Below, one piece after another: positions 22,850 through 35,261 of a DNA stretch of 64,000 nt. The notes under the pieces are model-generated. The model made no database searches, was not told the DNA's origin, and saw only the letters and a list, made by a program, of their open reading frames with translations. Position numbers and translations under genes: made by a program. How positions within the stretch are numbered: the first letter of the stretch is position 1; each line of letters starts with the position of its first letter. Origin of the DNA: Schistosoma mansoni (taxonomy: Eukaryota > Platyhelminthes > Trematoda > Strigeidida > Schistosomatidae); assembly GCF_000237925.1 (NCBI RefSeq), contig NC_031498.1:9760422-9824421 (forward strand). Reading direction: 5' to 3'.

Positions 22850-24080
22850 AGGAAAAAATAAAATGTCACATCCAATAATCAATCATCAGTAAAATTTTAT
22901 TTTTGCCCACCCCTCTCTAAAACATTTTTCTCATGAAAAAGTAACAAGGTGGCATTGTTTTTCTTTATTCTACCATATTTGTTTCTCATAGAACCATAAT
23001 CTCATTCATTTCAGTTGAAAAGTTATTGTTTCCCTGTGTGTTTGTGTGTATCTAAATGAATGTGTGTAGGTATATGAAGATTTTGTGTATGTGTGTATGT
23101 ATATCTCTCGCTTTATTCAAAATAAGTACACCTGTTTATATTTATTAATCATAGCTATTATTATTATTACCACTATTATTTAACACTTTGGTTCACTTGA
23201 CAGACCCTGATATTTCCCAGGTCAGTTAACTTACATGTTTTTCTAATATAAAAAAGGGAAAACATGAAAGGTAAATTATGTTTTACATTTTTCTACGAAA
23301 CCTTTTTTCTTTTCTCCGAAGTCAAAACTATGATGAAGTTCTTCTTTTATCACCTGTTTTTAAAATTTGTCCCTAATCATTCTTTTATCATAATAAGAAC
23401 AAAAAAACAACAAAAATCTTATACAATCGTTATCCTTTTTTTTCTTCTTAATAACCGATATTCATGGAGCATTTGTAAACAGTTTTCTACTTTGTTGCTA
23501 TTCATTATTATTTTGTTTTTAAGAAAAAAGAATTTACTGGAAATTTCAAAAATTACTCTTTTATTATAAATAATAACAATAACATATCATTTTGTGTAAC
23601 CTTTTGTTGCTTCTGTTTTTTTTTTAAAAAAAATTGTTTGAATTGAAACATTCACGTTTTTTTTTTAATGTTTGTTGGTTCATATAAAACGAAAATATTC
23701 TTTTTGATGTATTTTTAATCTTTTTTTTTCCATAAAAACAGAATTTAATCTAATTTTTTTTGTGATTCAGATAGTAACATGTTTTGTTAGTCTGTGTTGT
23801 TTTTTTGTAGAAGGAGGCGGAAGAGTGGATACGTGTGTGTGTGTGTGTGAACGTATTGTAACGACTATATCACTTGGATATATAAAAATATATATACATT
23901 CTACTTACTCAATCCCCACTGTATGTGTATATGTGTATTCTTTCTGTTATTATTAACATATTGGTCATTTATACTCATTCATTCATTTTAAAACTGTCAT
24001 TTCTAACACTCCTACAGAAAAGTTATGAATAGAAAAACTGTAAAATTACGTTTTTATTTTTTTTTCAATAAAAAAAGAAA
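22850..24080 (+). other. Probable 3' untranslated region, very T-rich
   Basis: Follows the proposed stop codon. It has long T runs, a GT-rich tract (about 23034-23100), a second GT run (23835-23849), and AATAAA hexamers at 22857-22862 and 24067-24072. Small frames here are artefacts of the T-rich strand. The true poly(A) site cannot be set from sequence alone. Confidence 0.45.
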
Positions 24081-24200
24081 AAAAAGTGTACTAGTTGTTA
24101 CAACAAACAATTTTGATACAACGCATAAATCATTCTATGAAAAGTAAAATGATACAGCAATTTATCGATAGAAAATTAATTATAAATATATTTTACTATT

Positions 24201-24382
24201 ATCAGAAGGGGTTTTGTGGATATTATAGTAATTTCAATAGTTGAGATCATGAGTCAATTGAAGCTAGACCATCATAGAAAACCCGGAACCAATAAACAGC
24301 CGTTCAGTCTTATTGTGGGACTCCTCAGAAAAACAAGATTCGAACCCAGGACCTATCAGTCTCGCGAGGCGGGATCATGGAT
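24201..24382. mobile_element. Family B fold-back fragment
   Basis: Minus orientation from AGAAGGGGTTTTGTGG to the tRNA-like part with CGAACCCAGGACC (B-box complement), ending with a short plus-like TCGCGAGGCGGGATCATGGA. Confidence 0.78.
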
Positions 24383-24559
24383 ATTTTACTATTGTTAAAT
24401 TCATGATCATGATGAATGAATAAATAAAAATAATAATATAATGAAAGTGAATGTAATGAATAATTGAATTGACTTAATCAATATTAAGTGTTCATTACAT
24501 GAGAAATGCCATTGTTTTTGAAAGTAATGATATTTATCACTTAATCAATGTTACATAAT

Positions 24560-25130
24560 ATATTGAAGATGCCATAGGTATTTGGAGTTTGACAACACCT
24601 AAACCAGTAACACTTATGAATGAATCGTGCCCACCCAGTGAAATCAAAGGTCAGAAGCAAGGAGGTTAGAAGATATATTTGATAGGCTATCAATATATCG
24701 AGAATTGACTGATCTAAACTAGCTAGTGATTGCAGGGGATGTTGAGCACGGCATTCTCACTCGTGATCTTGTGCGGATGCATGACAGAGCGCCTTCAGCT
24801 AGGTGAGCTATTGATTTTAGAGGTTTATTTACGACTACAATATGAAAGAATATTAGATCACTCAATATATATGTGGTATATGCTACTTATATCGACAGAC
24901 ATAAGTATTGTGTAACACCGATCGGGAGTAGAAAACCTGGCAGTAGAATTCTGAGAAGATTCAGTTGAAGGAAACAGAAAGAGAAATGGAAAGAAATTGT
25001 GAATCGGAAGAAACATACAGAATGTGAAAGACAAATGATTGAAATTCACAAATGAAGTATTTGCTCTCATATTTCGGCAAGATGCTTTGTATATATAAAT
25101 TAATATTATTAAGGGACTTATTAAAACCCA
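24560..25130 (-). repeat. Unclassified retroelement-like block with dispersed repeat E
   Basis: A GC-richer stretch. Its minus strand carries TACTTATGTCTGTCGATATA then AGTAGCATATACCACA, matched by 46790-46830 and 54735-54775. A 91-codon minus frame (24858-25133) crosses it but looks like a chance frame in the repeat. Confidence 0.45.
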
Positions 25131-25369
25131 CATAACACTGAATAGCTGTTTAATCTTTTGATTATAACATCAGCATCAATGAACAAACTATTCAAATTCA
25201 TATTAATCATGTAATTGATAATGACTAATTATTTAAATGATTAAGATTCGATGACTAGGTAATAATGTGTGCAGTTTAATCGAATCAGCTGTCATGATAT
25301 AAAATGATTCGACTGAATAGTAGACTTTTAAGCATATGAACCAAGATGTCAATAACAAATTACATAATA

Positions 25370-25430
25370 TATAAGAACTTTCGTCTAAATTAGAGCAAAT
25401 AGTTTCACAGTATTTGAGCGCCGAGTTGAT
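25370..25430 (+). repeat. Unclassified dispersed repeat C, copy 3 (5' fragment)
   Basis: Shares TATAAGAACTTTCGTC, AATTAGA and ATAGTTTCACAGTATTTG with 1359-1410 and then diverges. Confidence 0.6.
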
Positions 25431-27034
25431 GTAAGACATTAAATAGGAATAATATGTTTGTAGTTAAATCACCCCTTATGTCTTTCTTTAACCTTTAATT
25501 TGACTGAACTCCATCAAACTGACATGAGTCATCGGTTGGTCTATTTTTTCATTGGACTTCCGAATAATGTCAATTTGTGTGGCATAAATAATTTTCGATT
25601 GAATATTTGTCACTTTTCTTATTATGTAACAGTTGGTTTTTAGAGTACTGACACTTTCTGTATTCTGACGGTGATTATAAAATACAAATTATCAATTTAC
25701 TAATAATAGATTTAACCCAATTTACCTCATGAAACTTTCATTCGAATGCTTTATAGTTGGCAATACATATACGAATACTCTAAAAGAATTTGAAAAGGGT
25801 TTATACGTGGTCGTTTTTGAAGAGTTGCACAAAAGGAACGATCAATATCCAATATCATCCAATACTATATCATGTATGATTTGAATGTTTATTAGACTAA
25901 ATGATGAGAAACATTTAAAACATTCATTAAACTTTCGAAATGTACGTTTTTCTAACCATATTGGGAAAGAAGTCAATTATTTTCTCTAACTGAACTTAGA
26001 TTAAACAAAAACAAAGTTAAGGTTACTTTATTTCACTTTGAAAAGATGAGGAAGATTAGAGCTGGATGGTTTAATTAGCTGTCATTATAGACATCATGAG
26101 CGCTTAATTGAAGTGAAAATGAGTATTTTGATTATGCTACAAGTGTTAAGTCATTTCTTTCTGATGACTTTGTTTCTAACCGATTTTCTCCACAGGTTTT
26201 ATTATCTTGTCATGTTCTTCGGTTCTTGTTGGCTGTTTTGTTCAGTTAACCTGTGACCATGTGATTGGTTGACATTTTTCGTATAGACTGATAAATTAAA
26301 TTTATTTCGATCTACACTAAGACAATTTCGTCAGTTCAATCTAGGTTATTACTTATTTAGTAATCAAAATGCTCATCTCTACTTGAAGTATGTGTTAATG
26401 ATATTGTTTAGAACAACAATGAAAGCTCTGAACTGAAACTATCTAACTCTGAGAACTAAGTCATATTAAGAATTTCTAATAATAGTTATTTACTCTTCCT
26501 GAGATTTATAACAGGAAACACTATTTCGAACAACGCAATCGAAGAGATAATAAATAATAGAAAAAGGACAGAAAATATTCGAGAAATTTGATATATCTTT
26601 CAAAGAGAATTACTTACAGATAATGATTACAGTGAAAGTTTCCATTGGATGTAATCGGTTTAAAAACTGTTCGCTAATCGTCAAGAATGATTGCATGATG
26701 TGCAGTGAGTGGATAAAACTCACCAGGTATTAAAACGGTATATGTAACGAGAGAGATGAGGTCATATATTATAACGGACGAAAACTTGAATGATAGTGGT
26801 CGTGGAATTAATCGTCTGAATTAATTGAGGATAAATGCGAATAATTAACCTAAGCCCAAAATGAACAAATTTTAGATGACATACAACTGTATAACAAAGT
26901 AACAGGTGAAATACTCATACATAAAAGACTTAATTCTAATGAGTATGGTTAAGATTCACTTGAATTACAATTAACGAATAATATGAAAACAACTGTAGTT
27001 TAAATCTCTTATTTACACCCACCTGTGCATTACT
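25431..27034. other. AT-rich non-coding DNA
   Basis: Nothing recognised except a decayed repeat D segment at about 26400-26460 (AACAATGAAAGCTCTGAAC). Confidence 0.5.
26393..26460 (+). repeat. Dispersed repeat D, short copy
   Basis: AACAATGAAAGCTCTGAACTG then ACTATCTAACTCTGAGAACT matches 47285-47345 and the complement of 33125-33200. Confidence 0.45.
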
Positions 27035-27630
27035 TACTTATGCCTGTTACTCCTTGTGGAGTGGCATAGACCACCCACCGGGATTATCCATCGAAATCTG
27101 TTCAAGGCTCTCTTACCCAGTTTTTTTTCAATTTCTGTTCATTCTTTCGATCTCTGCCTTAAATTTCCGGTGCAATGTGTTCTTTGGTCTTCCTCATCAG
27201 CATTCCAAGTTAGCGCTTGCCTCGTGATGCAATCTGATGATTTTCTCAATGTATGCCCTATCCGCACCCATGATCTTTTTCTACTTTCCTCTTCAGTTGG
27301 AAGTTGGTTTGTTCTCTCCCACAGTAGGCCGTAGCTGATGGTATCCGACCAACAGACATTCAGTATCTTGTGTAGACAATTGTTTATAAATACCCGTACT
27401 TCTTTGATGGTAGTTGTGGTAGTTCTCCAACTTTCAGCTCCATACAGTGGGACTGTCTTGACGTTCGTATTGAAAGTTCTGGGTTTGGTGTTGGCTGACA
27501 GTTGTTTTGAGTTCCATATATTCTTAAATTGTAGGAATATTGCTCTTACTTTGCCAATTCTTGTATTCATATCTTCATCAGATCCTCACTGTTTATCGAT
27601 TATTCTGGACCTGCGTATTAACAAATAATT
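27035..27630 (-). mobile_element. RTE-like LINE, 3' end of reverse transcriptase ORF, broken
   Basis: The minus frame 27139-27570 reads [20 protein letters not shown], then [52 protein letters not shown]. This is the conserved C-terminal region after the RT domain of RTE/SR2-type LINEs in flukes. A stop interrupts the upstream RSRIIDKQ/GSDED segment (near 27585), and a frame change near 27140-27160 separates the last part (IIPVGGLCHSTRSN-like, 27035-27120). The element is 5'-truncated and dead. Confidence 0.85.
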
Positions 27631-28493
27631 TTTACCACGTTCCCGTTTGTACCCCTCAAGGCTCTCTCGCAAACGTATTAATGGTCATATAAATTATGTA
27701 ATCGGTTGGTTTTATTGTTAAGATGCATATTGAAGATAAGAATATGTACGGTGATTGCTCTTTTGATAAGAATGAACTTTAGTAATCACGCTATCATTAG
27801 TTTAGTCTCAAGTTTGTTTTTCAGTATGGTGTATCTTTATACATTTGGACGACAAAACGTGTGTACTCATACATATGAGGCACATATCTCGATAACATTT
27901 AAGTCAGTCACTAGTTGTCTAATATTTGTGGTCATATCATCAAAACTTATCGTTGGAGGTGAAGAAAAAAAATACCAAAGTGTTTTTAATAGCAGCCATA
28001 AGTAATTATTAAGTTCAGGTTTCATAGGTCTCTTACCAATCAACAGATTTGAGGATTTGAAATATGTTTCATTTATAAATCATCACATTATCATTACATT
28101 ATCATTACCCCAATTAAATCTGACAAGATCTTTTTCGTAATAATACTAAAAATAAATTCATTTAGTATTGTTTGTTTGAATCCATCTCTGTTTACCAATA
28201 CTAAAAATAGTTTTAGCATTTTTCAAGGAATTTTTCTACAAGGAGGTTTTAAAATGACATTCTAGAAAAAATGTTTCAATTCAACGAATTTTCGTTGTTT
28301 GTTACTTATTAACCATCAGTAAAATGTAGTAATATAAGGAACAGTGAATGGTGAGAACTTACCAAGTTGTGTTATAATTGATGTATGTTTCGAAAGAGAA
28401 GAGATTATATCACACAATATTAATAATAATGATCATAATAATAGTAATAATAATAATAATTTGTAACCAGTCGATATTTTTATAACAAAGCAT
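27631..28493. other. AT-rich intergenic DNA
   Basis: No supported feature. An (AAT)n microsatellite lies at about 28428-28461. Confidence 0.5.
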
Positions 28494-28639
28494 AATTCGC
28501 TTGGTATTGTGTGTTTGAATCTTCTCATTGATGTTAAGGACTGCAACTGGTCAGTCTCTTAATGGTATATGTGCATACTGTGCGTATTGCCTCGATGTAG
28601 CGTCCTGGATTCCACTGCTAGTCACTATCCATCTTTGTT
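28494..28639. mobile_element. Family A (SM-alpha) fold-back
   Basis: Minus tail 28494-28600 (AATTCGCTTGGTATTG to ATTGCCTCGATGTAG), then plus from 28601 starting CGTCCTGGATTCCACTGC, a few bases before the predicted hammerhead cleavage product end. Confidence 0.85.
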
Positions 28640-29610
28640 TATAAAGCATAATTATTTAATAAAAATAATTATACACAATTGGTAAATTATTTACAATCCA
28701 TAGAGTGTACAATTTACAATAGCCTGTCAATTAGTAGTAAAACGATAAATACAGTACACTGATATTTATTAAATCATTTTGGAATTAGGTTTTCCTTCTA
28801 TGAGGTTAATTTATTTCATCTATAAATGAAGAGATACTTGTTAATAAGCAGGTTAATGATAGTAGGTATTATTATTACTACCATTGCTGTCCCTCAAATA
28901 TGTATACATTCATACATACACATCATCATCATCCTCCCTAATTTTATTTCAGTATCCTCGAGAAAAACTTCCAATTTTTCAATATTTTCTGGCACAATAA
29001 TCAAGAAAGTACACACAATTATACTCTTATATGATAAATACACATATAGATATATATGTGATAGTTTCTAAGACTAATATACATATTAATCGATAAGTAA
29101 ATAAATAATCAATGTCCGTTAACTAGTTTCAATTAAAATATTCTCCTTCTTTTAAAATAATATTCGGATACAAATTAAAGTATCTATGGATTAAAAATGA
29201 GAAAATGATTGTACTTAACTAAAAATATCTCTGTGTGTTCATATATGTTTGTATGCCGGTATATATGTATGTATGTGTGTGTGAGTGTATCTGCATGGAT
29301 ATGTGGCTGTGTTGTTTTCATTTTGTTTTATTATTTAGAAGGAAAAAATTGAAGAGAAAATAAAAGTTGAAAACTTTGTTACTACGATATTAACAATGAT
29401 TTAATATTCATTTTTGAAAAACAAAAAAAAATGAAGAAAATAATGGAAAAAAATTATGATAATGTCAAGGTGTAGAGAATAATCCTGATAATAATTATTA
29501 TTATAGGAATATAGAATGATGATAAATAATAATGATAAACAAAGATTTCAATCAAGATATTTAATGAGAATAATATGTGAATGTATGGAATGATTCTAAA
29601 CAGAAATTCA
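28640..29610. other. AT-rich intergenic DNA
   Basis: Contains a GT-rich tract (about 29229-29290). No coding or repeat unit recognised. Confidence 0.5.
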
Positions 29611-29812
29611 ATCCAGCTGACGTGTCCCAAACAAGACGAAACGCGCGTCCTGGATTCCACTGATAGCCATTATCCATCTTTGCTTAAAATGCTTGTGAAT
29701 TAAGGCTAAGTCGAGGAAATACGCACAGCATGCACATATGGCCATTAAGAGACTGATCAGTTGCAGTCCTAAACGTCAATGGTAAGATACAAAACAAATA
29801 TTAAATGAATTT
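29611..29812 (+). mobile_element. Family A (SM-alpha) 3' part with hammerhead
   Basis: Starts ATCCAGCTGACGTGTCCC, has GACGAAACGCGCGTCCTGG and continues through the usual tail to GATACAAAACAAATATTAAATG. The CTGACGA box is changed to CTGACGT, so the ribozyme is probably impaired. Confidence 0.8.
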
Positions 29813-30006
29813 AGAAATTCAATATTTCTTAAATAATTATTTAATGTATAATATGGAAACAGATTAATCGGATAGGTTTGATGGAGAATTGTTCAATTTG
29901 TACGTTATATTCATTATAGATTGATCTCATTTGAAATACAATTGAAAGCAGGAGAACAGTGAATAGTTCTTTTGTATGTATATATATTTCAACATAAATA
30001 TGAAAT

Positions 30007-30014
30007 AAAATGAT
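30007..30014. repeat. Left target-site duplication of the Merlin element
   Basis: AAAATGAT, identical to 30742-30749. Confidence 0.88.
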
Positions 30015-30741
30015 GGCAAGACTATAATTTATGGGTGACCTTTGAACGAATCTTGAGTGACCTTGAGAAATATTAGTTAATCAGTAAACAGTCAGCATAG
30101 AGTAAAAATATATTAGACAAAACCAAAGAATTAAAGTGGATACACTTTTTTTTATATTATCCAAAAACTTGTCAAGGTTAGAAAGAGGTCCAAAGGTTCA
30201 AAAATCGTAATGCATAAGGTAGAGGAACTCATCCATATGGCTCCATAATACTCAGTCTCTGGAGCCACGATAAGATCACATAAACCCTTTCAGCCTCCAC
30301 CACATAGCTTCAATATTGTTTATGTACTCCGGTTGTGTAAAGTTATCATTTTTATTATGGATGTGTCCCTACAATACTCATACCACTGAACAGCCGAAGT
30401 TTCAGTGACACCAATTTTACTGGTGCTTTTATTATACAGTTGGCGGCAATCTGGATCGAGCGAAAAAGGTTCCTATTCTAGCGAACGTCTTCCTTCAAAA
30501 GATGTTACATCGAGGGACATCTTAGTAGTCTGCACAAGGTCTACAAGTCATTTGATCACTGCGATTTCCAATAAAGGAACTTCTTAGTAATCTCACTTAT
30601 TGTAGCCGCTTAATTGTCAAGTCTTCTCTAAAATCCTCAGTGGACCGATGGTACATGAGCACCAGGTACTGAAATTGTCGCCGTGACGTTGAAATCCCTC
30701 GGACTCTTCTGATTGGCTCGTCCATAAATTATAGTCTCGCC
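30015..30741 (-). mobile_element. Merlin (IS1016-like) DNA transposon, internally deleted, 727 bp
   Basis: Terminal inverted repeats GGCAAGACTATAATTTATGG (left) and GGCGAGACTATAATTTATGG (right, minus strand) differ at one of 20 bases. A perfect 8-bp duplication AAAATGAT flanks it (30007-30014, 30742-30749), the size known for Merlin. Read on the minus strand in shifting frames it gives VTETSAVQWYEYCRDTS and then YINNIEAMWWRLKGFM and WSHMDEFLYLMH, which match the N-terminal and C-terminal parts of Merlin/IS1016 transposases (for example NTQTIE..W..LK and SHLDEFLWR). The central DDE region between them is absent and several stops and frame changes occur, so the copy is non-autonomous. Confidence 0.88.
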
Positions 30742-30749
30742 AAAATGAT
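30742..30749. repeat. Right target-site duplication of the Merlin element
   Basis: AAAATGAT, identical to 30007-30014. Confidence 0.88.
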
Positions 30750-31042
30750 TTACTGAATAATTCAGTAAAAACAATTTTTCAACCGTAAAATCTAAAAATC
30801 TCTTTCATTCAACTTGATATAAAAAATTACTATTTTTCTTTAATATGACGAAATCCTTCCACTCTACAAAATATATATTGATTGTAACTATACGAAAATG
30901 CTCAACATTCAATACAGTTCATAATAAGGTCTAGTCACTTGATTCAATAATCAAATTGCAAAAGTTTAACGGTAGAATATAAACAAAACAAATGTTATTA
31001 GAATATTTATACTGACTTTCTTTTAAAAATAAAAAACAATTA

Positions 31043-31129
31043 GATTCACTTAGTATTGTTTGTTTGAATCTTCCCATTGATGTTGAAGACTGTAATTCCA
31101 CTGCTAGCCACTATCCATCTTTGCTTATA
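31043..31129. mobile_element. Family A (SM-alpha) mini fold-back
   Basis: Minus tail ATTCACTTAGTATTGTTTG to GAAGACTG, then plus AATTCCACTGCTAGCCACT. Only 87 bp remain of the inverted pair. Confidence 0.78.
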
Positions 31130-31774
31130 AAAACAATTAGGTTTATTAAATTACCCAATACATTCTTCTAATCACTGGATAAGTTTGTTCATCATATACA
31201 TATGATTTAATAAACAATATTTGTAACATCTTACTGTGTTTGAATACATTATACTAAGAAATTAAATTACCTCCTATTGTTACTGATTATTTACATGTCT
31301 ACAAAATGATCAAAAACCTTGTTATAAGGAGACAAATTTAGTTTGTATCTAATAATATATTATTATCAGTGTTTCATAGTTTATGGACAGATACATACTT
31401 GTACAAGTATTCATGATTATATGATTATCAATAGAAATGAAATCATGTTAGTTGTTAAAAACAATTTGTTTAAAGTAATTATCATCTGCAGACTGAGGAA
31501 CAAATGATTGCTTATTGAAAATAGATCTGTCTCAACGCATTCTTTGAAGAAAAAAAGCATTTACGTAGTACTGATTATAAACAATCAATATAATTAACCA
31601 TCTTAATCCCAATTTATTATTTAAACAAAAACTTAACCATTGTTCTTCCTTTGCTTTCATATACTTCTTATTGCGTAATTTCAGTGATTGGAAATGATAA
31701 TTTAAATGTCTGTTTACTCAAATTTAACCTGTTTTCTGTGTCCAAACATTAATTTAAACTCTTTTTACTTTTGA
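31130..31774. other. AT-rich intergenic DNA
   Basis: No supported feature. Confidence 0.5.
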
Positions 31775-32147
31775 TAAGCAAAGATGGATAGTGGCTAACA
31801 ATGAAATCCAGGACGCGCGTTTCGTCCTATTTAGGACTCGTTAGTTGGATGTACCTGCATCTCAGAGTTGATATTCACTCTGGGACTCGAACCCAGTACC
31901 TTTCGTTTCAAACGGCATCGCGTTATCCACTCAGCTACTGAGTCCTCATAGCCACTTGCTTGTGCAATGGGGTGAAGTTTAAATTCACTTAGTATTGCTA
32001 GCCACTATCCATGTTTGCTTATAATGCTTGTGAATTAAAGCAATATCGAGGCAATACGCACAGTATGTATATATGCCAATAAGAGACTGATCAGTTGCAG
32101 TCCTTAACGTCAATGGGAAGATTCAAACAAACAATACTAAGTGAATT
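31775..32147. mobile_element. Family A (SM-alpha) fold-back, minus head then plus tail
   Basis: Minus 31775-31998 holds the hammerhead (complement of GACGAAACGCGCGTCCTGG), tRNA-like head with B-box complement GGACTCGAACCC, and the start of an adjacent unit tail. Plus 31998-32147 runs CTAGCCACTATCCATG to the AATACTAAGTGAATT end. Confidence 0.85.
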
Positions 32148-32201
32148 CTTGTTATTTTCGGTTTGGAGAGATTTGTGGATATCAGAGAATTTTCATGGTG
32201 T

Positions 32202-32487
32202 ACATCAGTAGCTAAGTGAATGACACGTTGGTGTTAAAAAAGCGAACGGTATTGGGTTCGACTCCCAGAGTGAACATCAACTCTGAGATCAGGTACATCT
32301 AACTGACGAGTTCGAAAAAGGACGAAAAGCTCTTCCTAAATTCAACTGCTAGTCATTATCCAATTCTGCTTATAATGCTTGTGACTTATGGCAATATCAA
32401 GGATTCACATATGCCAATAAGTGACTGACCAATTACAGACCTAATCGTTAATGGGAATATTGAAACAAGCAATACAAAAATCAATTA
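32202..32487 (+). mobile_element. Family A (SM-alpha) full-length, diverged copy
   Basis: tRNA-like head with TCAGTAGCTAAGTGAATGA and B box GGGTTCGACTCCC, then a decayed hammerhead (CTGACGA present; GAAA retained as GACGAAAAGC) and the usual tail. Confidence 0.78.
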
Positions 32488-33118
32488 AATCACGAAATGT
32501 TCTTAGCTAAACCACACTCAGAAATCCGAATGAACTGGACAGCCATTTCATTATTCCTATATCACTACTTTAAAACCCGTCTTTGTACTATCAATTTGTA
32601 CTTGTTATCTATTATGTATAATTATGCCATCTATTTCATTGTGATCTTTAATTCAGAAATTGTTTTGATTATTATAATATTTTCATATATATTCACATAA
32701 ATAGTTTTATATATTAAATTGAACCCTGATAATAATCTAATTGGGAAAAAATATTTATTTATATGTGTTGTTTTAATTTTCACCACAGGGATCGTTAATA
32801 TTCTAAATATCAAATAAGATTGATATGTACAATAAATGGGGAGTATGATTCGTAGAGAAGCTTGTTATTGTTGTTTTCATCATGTGTTACATCTGCGTAT
32901 TATAATATTTTTAAACTATAAATAATTATGCATAATATAGAAATAAGGACTATTGATGTAATGGTGTATAAAAAGGTTGAACGAGGTAGATGTATGACTC
33001 TTTATTAGTTTAGATACAGTAAATTTGCAAAACTGATGGGCGACCTAAGTAAACTAGGAAAATTATTCATACGAATTAATTGATTAAGAATTTTTACAAC
33101 TCCCTGTTTTTGTTTGTA
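32488..33118. other. AT-rich intergenic DNA
   Basis: No supported feature. Confidence 0.5.
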
Positions 33119-33296
33119 TACATCTAATTTTGATGGAGTTTGGTTCTCTGAGCTGGATGGTTTTGTCGTGGAGTTTTCATCGTCCTTCTGAACGACATCA
33201 TTAGCATAAACGTCGGATAGATGATGTCGTTTAGAAAAACCATGAAATCTCCTCGGTCAAACCATACAGCTCAGAGAACAAAAGTCCTTTGAACTG
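33119..33296. repeat. Dispersed repeat D in fold-back form
   Basis: The left arm TGGTTCTCTGAGCTGGATGG with GTCGTGGAGTTTTCATCGTC is echoed inverted on the right by ACCATGAAATCTCCTCGG and CATACAGCTCAGAGAAC. The centre holds a second, tighter inverted pair around GACATCATTAGC and GATGATGTC. Family unknown. Confidence 0.6.
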
Positions 33297-33700
33297 ACGG
33301 TTTGAATTCATTAATAGAGGGTCAATGTAGAATTTAGCCTTTCATATGATCACCAATAGCCATTATCATTTCAAACAAACCTATCACAGTTATTTCCATT
33401 CAACAGAAGAATTAGACATTTGTCAGAAAATCGAAATTCAAAGATTGCTTTTTATTATATATTGATATGATTGAAAATTGGAAAGGAATTAATGGTTACT
33501 TTGTTTACATTTAGAACTCTTCGACAATGAGTTTTCATGACTCCACATACAAGTTAGCAGACATAAAAAATATAGCACACATACACACATACTGAAAATT
33601 GCCAAAATCCAAGAAGAGAAAAACACTCATGAATTTTAATAAATAAACGATCCTTTTCAAATTATAGTTATTATGTTATACATATGAAACAGTATAATTA

Positions 33701-33951
33701 ACTTCACTTAGTGTTGCTTGTTTGAATCTTCCCATCGATGTGTTAGGACTGCAACTGGTCAGTCTCTTATTGGCATATGTGCATACTGTGCGTATTGCCT
33801 CGATATAGCTTTATTTCACAAGAATTATAAGCAAATATAGATAGTGGTTGGCAGTGGAATCCTGAGATGCAGGTACATCCAGCTGGCGCGTCCCGAATAG
33901 GACGAAACGCGCGTCCTGAATTCCACTGCTAGCCACTATCCATATTTGCTT
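33701..33951. mobile_element. Family A (SM-alpha) fold-back
   Basis: Minus tail 33701-33862 runs to GGCAGTGGAATCC, then plus CTGAGATGCAGGTACATCC with a hammerhead in which CTGACGA has become CTGGCGC (core broken), then CGCGCGTCCTGAATTCC to ATCCATATTTGC. Confidence 0.85.
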
Positions 33952-34989
33952 AGTATAATAATCTGTTAGAAAAGTGACAAGGAAAGCAACTAAATACATT
34001 CATTTGGTGATTAGAATGCCTAGAATTTCAAGTTATTTACAAAAATCCAGAATACAGAAAAAAATCAAACAAATAGAAAGAGAGCAACAAGAACAAAATA
34101 ATTTAGATTGTAATAAGTACCGTGACAAAGATTTGTTTCTCTTTTCTTTCCATATTTGTTGTTATTTTCCTAATTAGGTTGTTGTTGTTTCTTTCTTGTG
34201 ACAAACAAGAAGTATGGTAGACTTGTTTACTGGTTTTAGGAAGTACATACACATGTATGCATAAGTTGGTATATATATATATATATATTTATAGGGTTTA
34301 TAATTCTTTGCTTAATGAATGACATTGGTAGTGAAACATTGAAACTGAAAAAAGACAATTAGAATAAATCTATACAATATAACAATAAAATATAATTCCT
34401 ACGTTTCATTATTTTTCTAATCGGCATAATAGTATTACGTACTGTTGAACATTGAGTTAACCTCGGAGTGTTTGTACTAATAAACTAGTGGACATATATT
34501 TTGGTAAGGTCAACAGTTCATCCCCAGGGGTTCAATAAGGATAAAAATTAAATGTGTACAGTATTTGAAAGTGGTTTATGGAATTCATTGAGTTTCATAT
34601 TCAGTTTTTCATGTTTTTAAAATAGATGTTCGATACAAAATATCATTTACATGGCAGCAAACTAGTTTCCTTCCGAATACTTTACAGGATTTTATTTGTT
34701 TTTTAACATTATAAAGCCTTTGTATTTTTTTGTGCAAAAACTTGTTAAAGAAACTGTAAAAATTGTATCTGTGTATAGAGATAGACGAGTTATACACAAG
34801 TATGTTAAAATACAATTGCGTCGTAAAAATATCTATTATTCATTACGGTAAAAAATAACACTATATGCCTTAGAATCAACATTAGAATGGATAAAAATCG
34901 AAACAACTGATTATATCTTTCTAATGCAATCAGCATTAAAATGAATTTTTTTTTACTTTTGACAATCAGTTTAATTCACTAGTTGTGAA
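33952..34989. other. AT-rich intergenic DNA
   Basis: Contains an (AT)n run at about 34270-34288. No coding feature supported. Confidence 0.5.
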
Positions 34990-35225
34990 GACTGTTGAAT
35001 TTTATTGAAATTGTGAATCAATCTAAGTTTTACAACCGTTAAAAACGGGGAAGCACTGAACGGTCGTTTTGTCCCAGTATGGGACTTCTCGCAAGAGTAA
35101 AAACACAATCCCACACACGGGAATCGAAAACGAAACCTTCGGGTTTACGCTCAAACGATTAATCCCGAAACTATTGAGCCATCAACCAGCGGTGATAATG
35201 TCTAACTCCAATCTATCCACAACAC
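34990..35225 (-). mobile_element. Old family B copy
   Basis: Minus orientation: tail GAATCAATCTAAGTTTTACA, hammerhead complement CGTTTTGTCCCAGTATGGG, diverged tRNA-like head, then CCAGCGGTGATAATGTCTAAC. Older than the copies at 18961 or 60184. Confidence 0.7.
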
Positions 35226-35261
35226 TGTGTGACCATCTTCTGATGCCTTCGATATAGTTTT

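Noticed and set aside
24858-25133. 91-codon minus-strand ORF
   Set aside because: Crosses repeat E and AT-rich flank; hydrophobic low-complexity content, no family resemblance.
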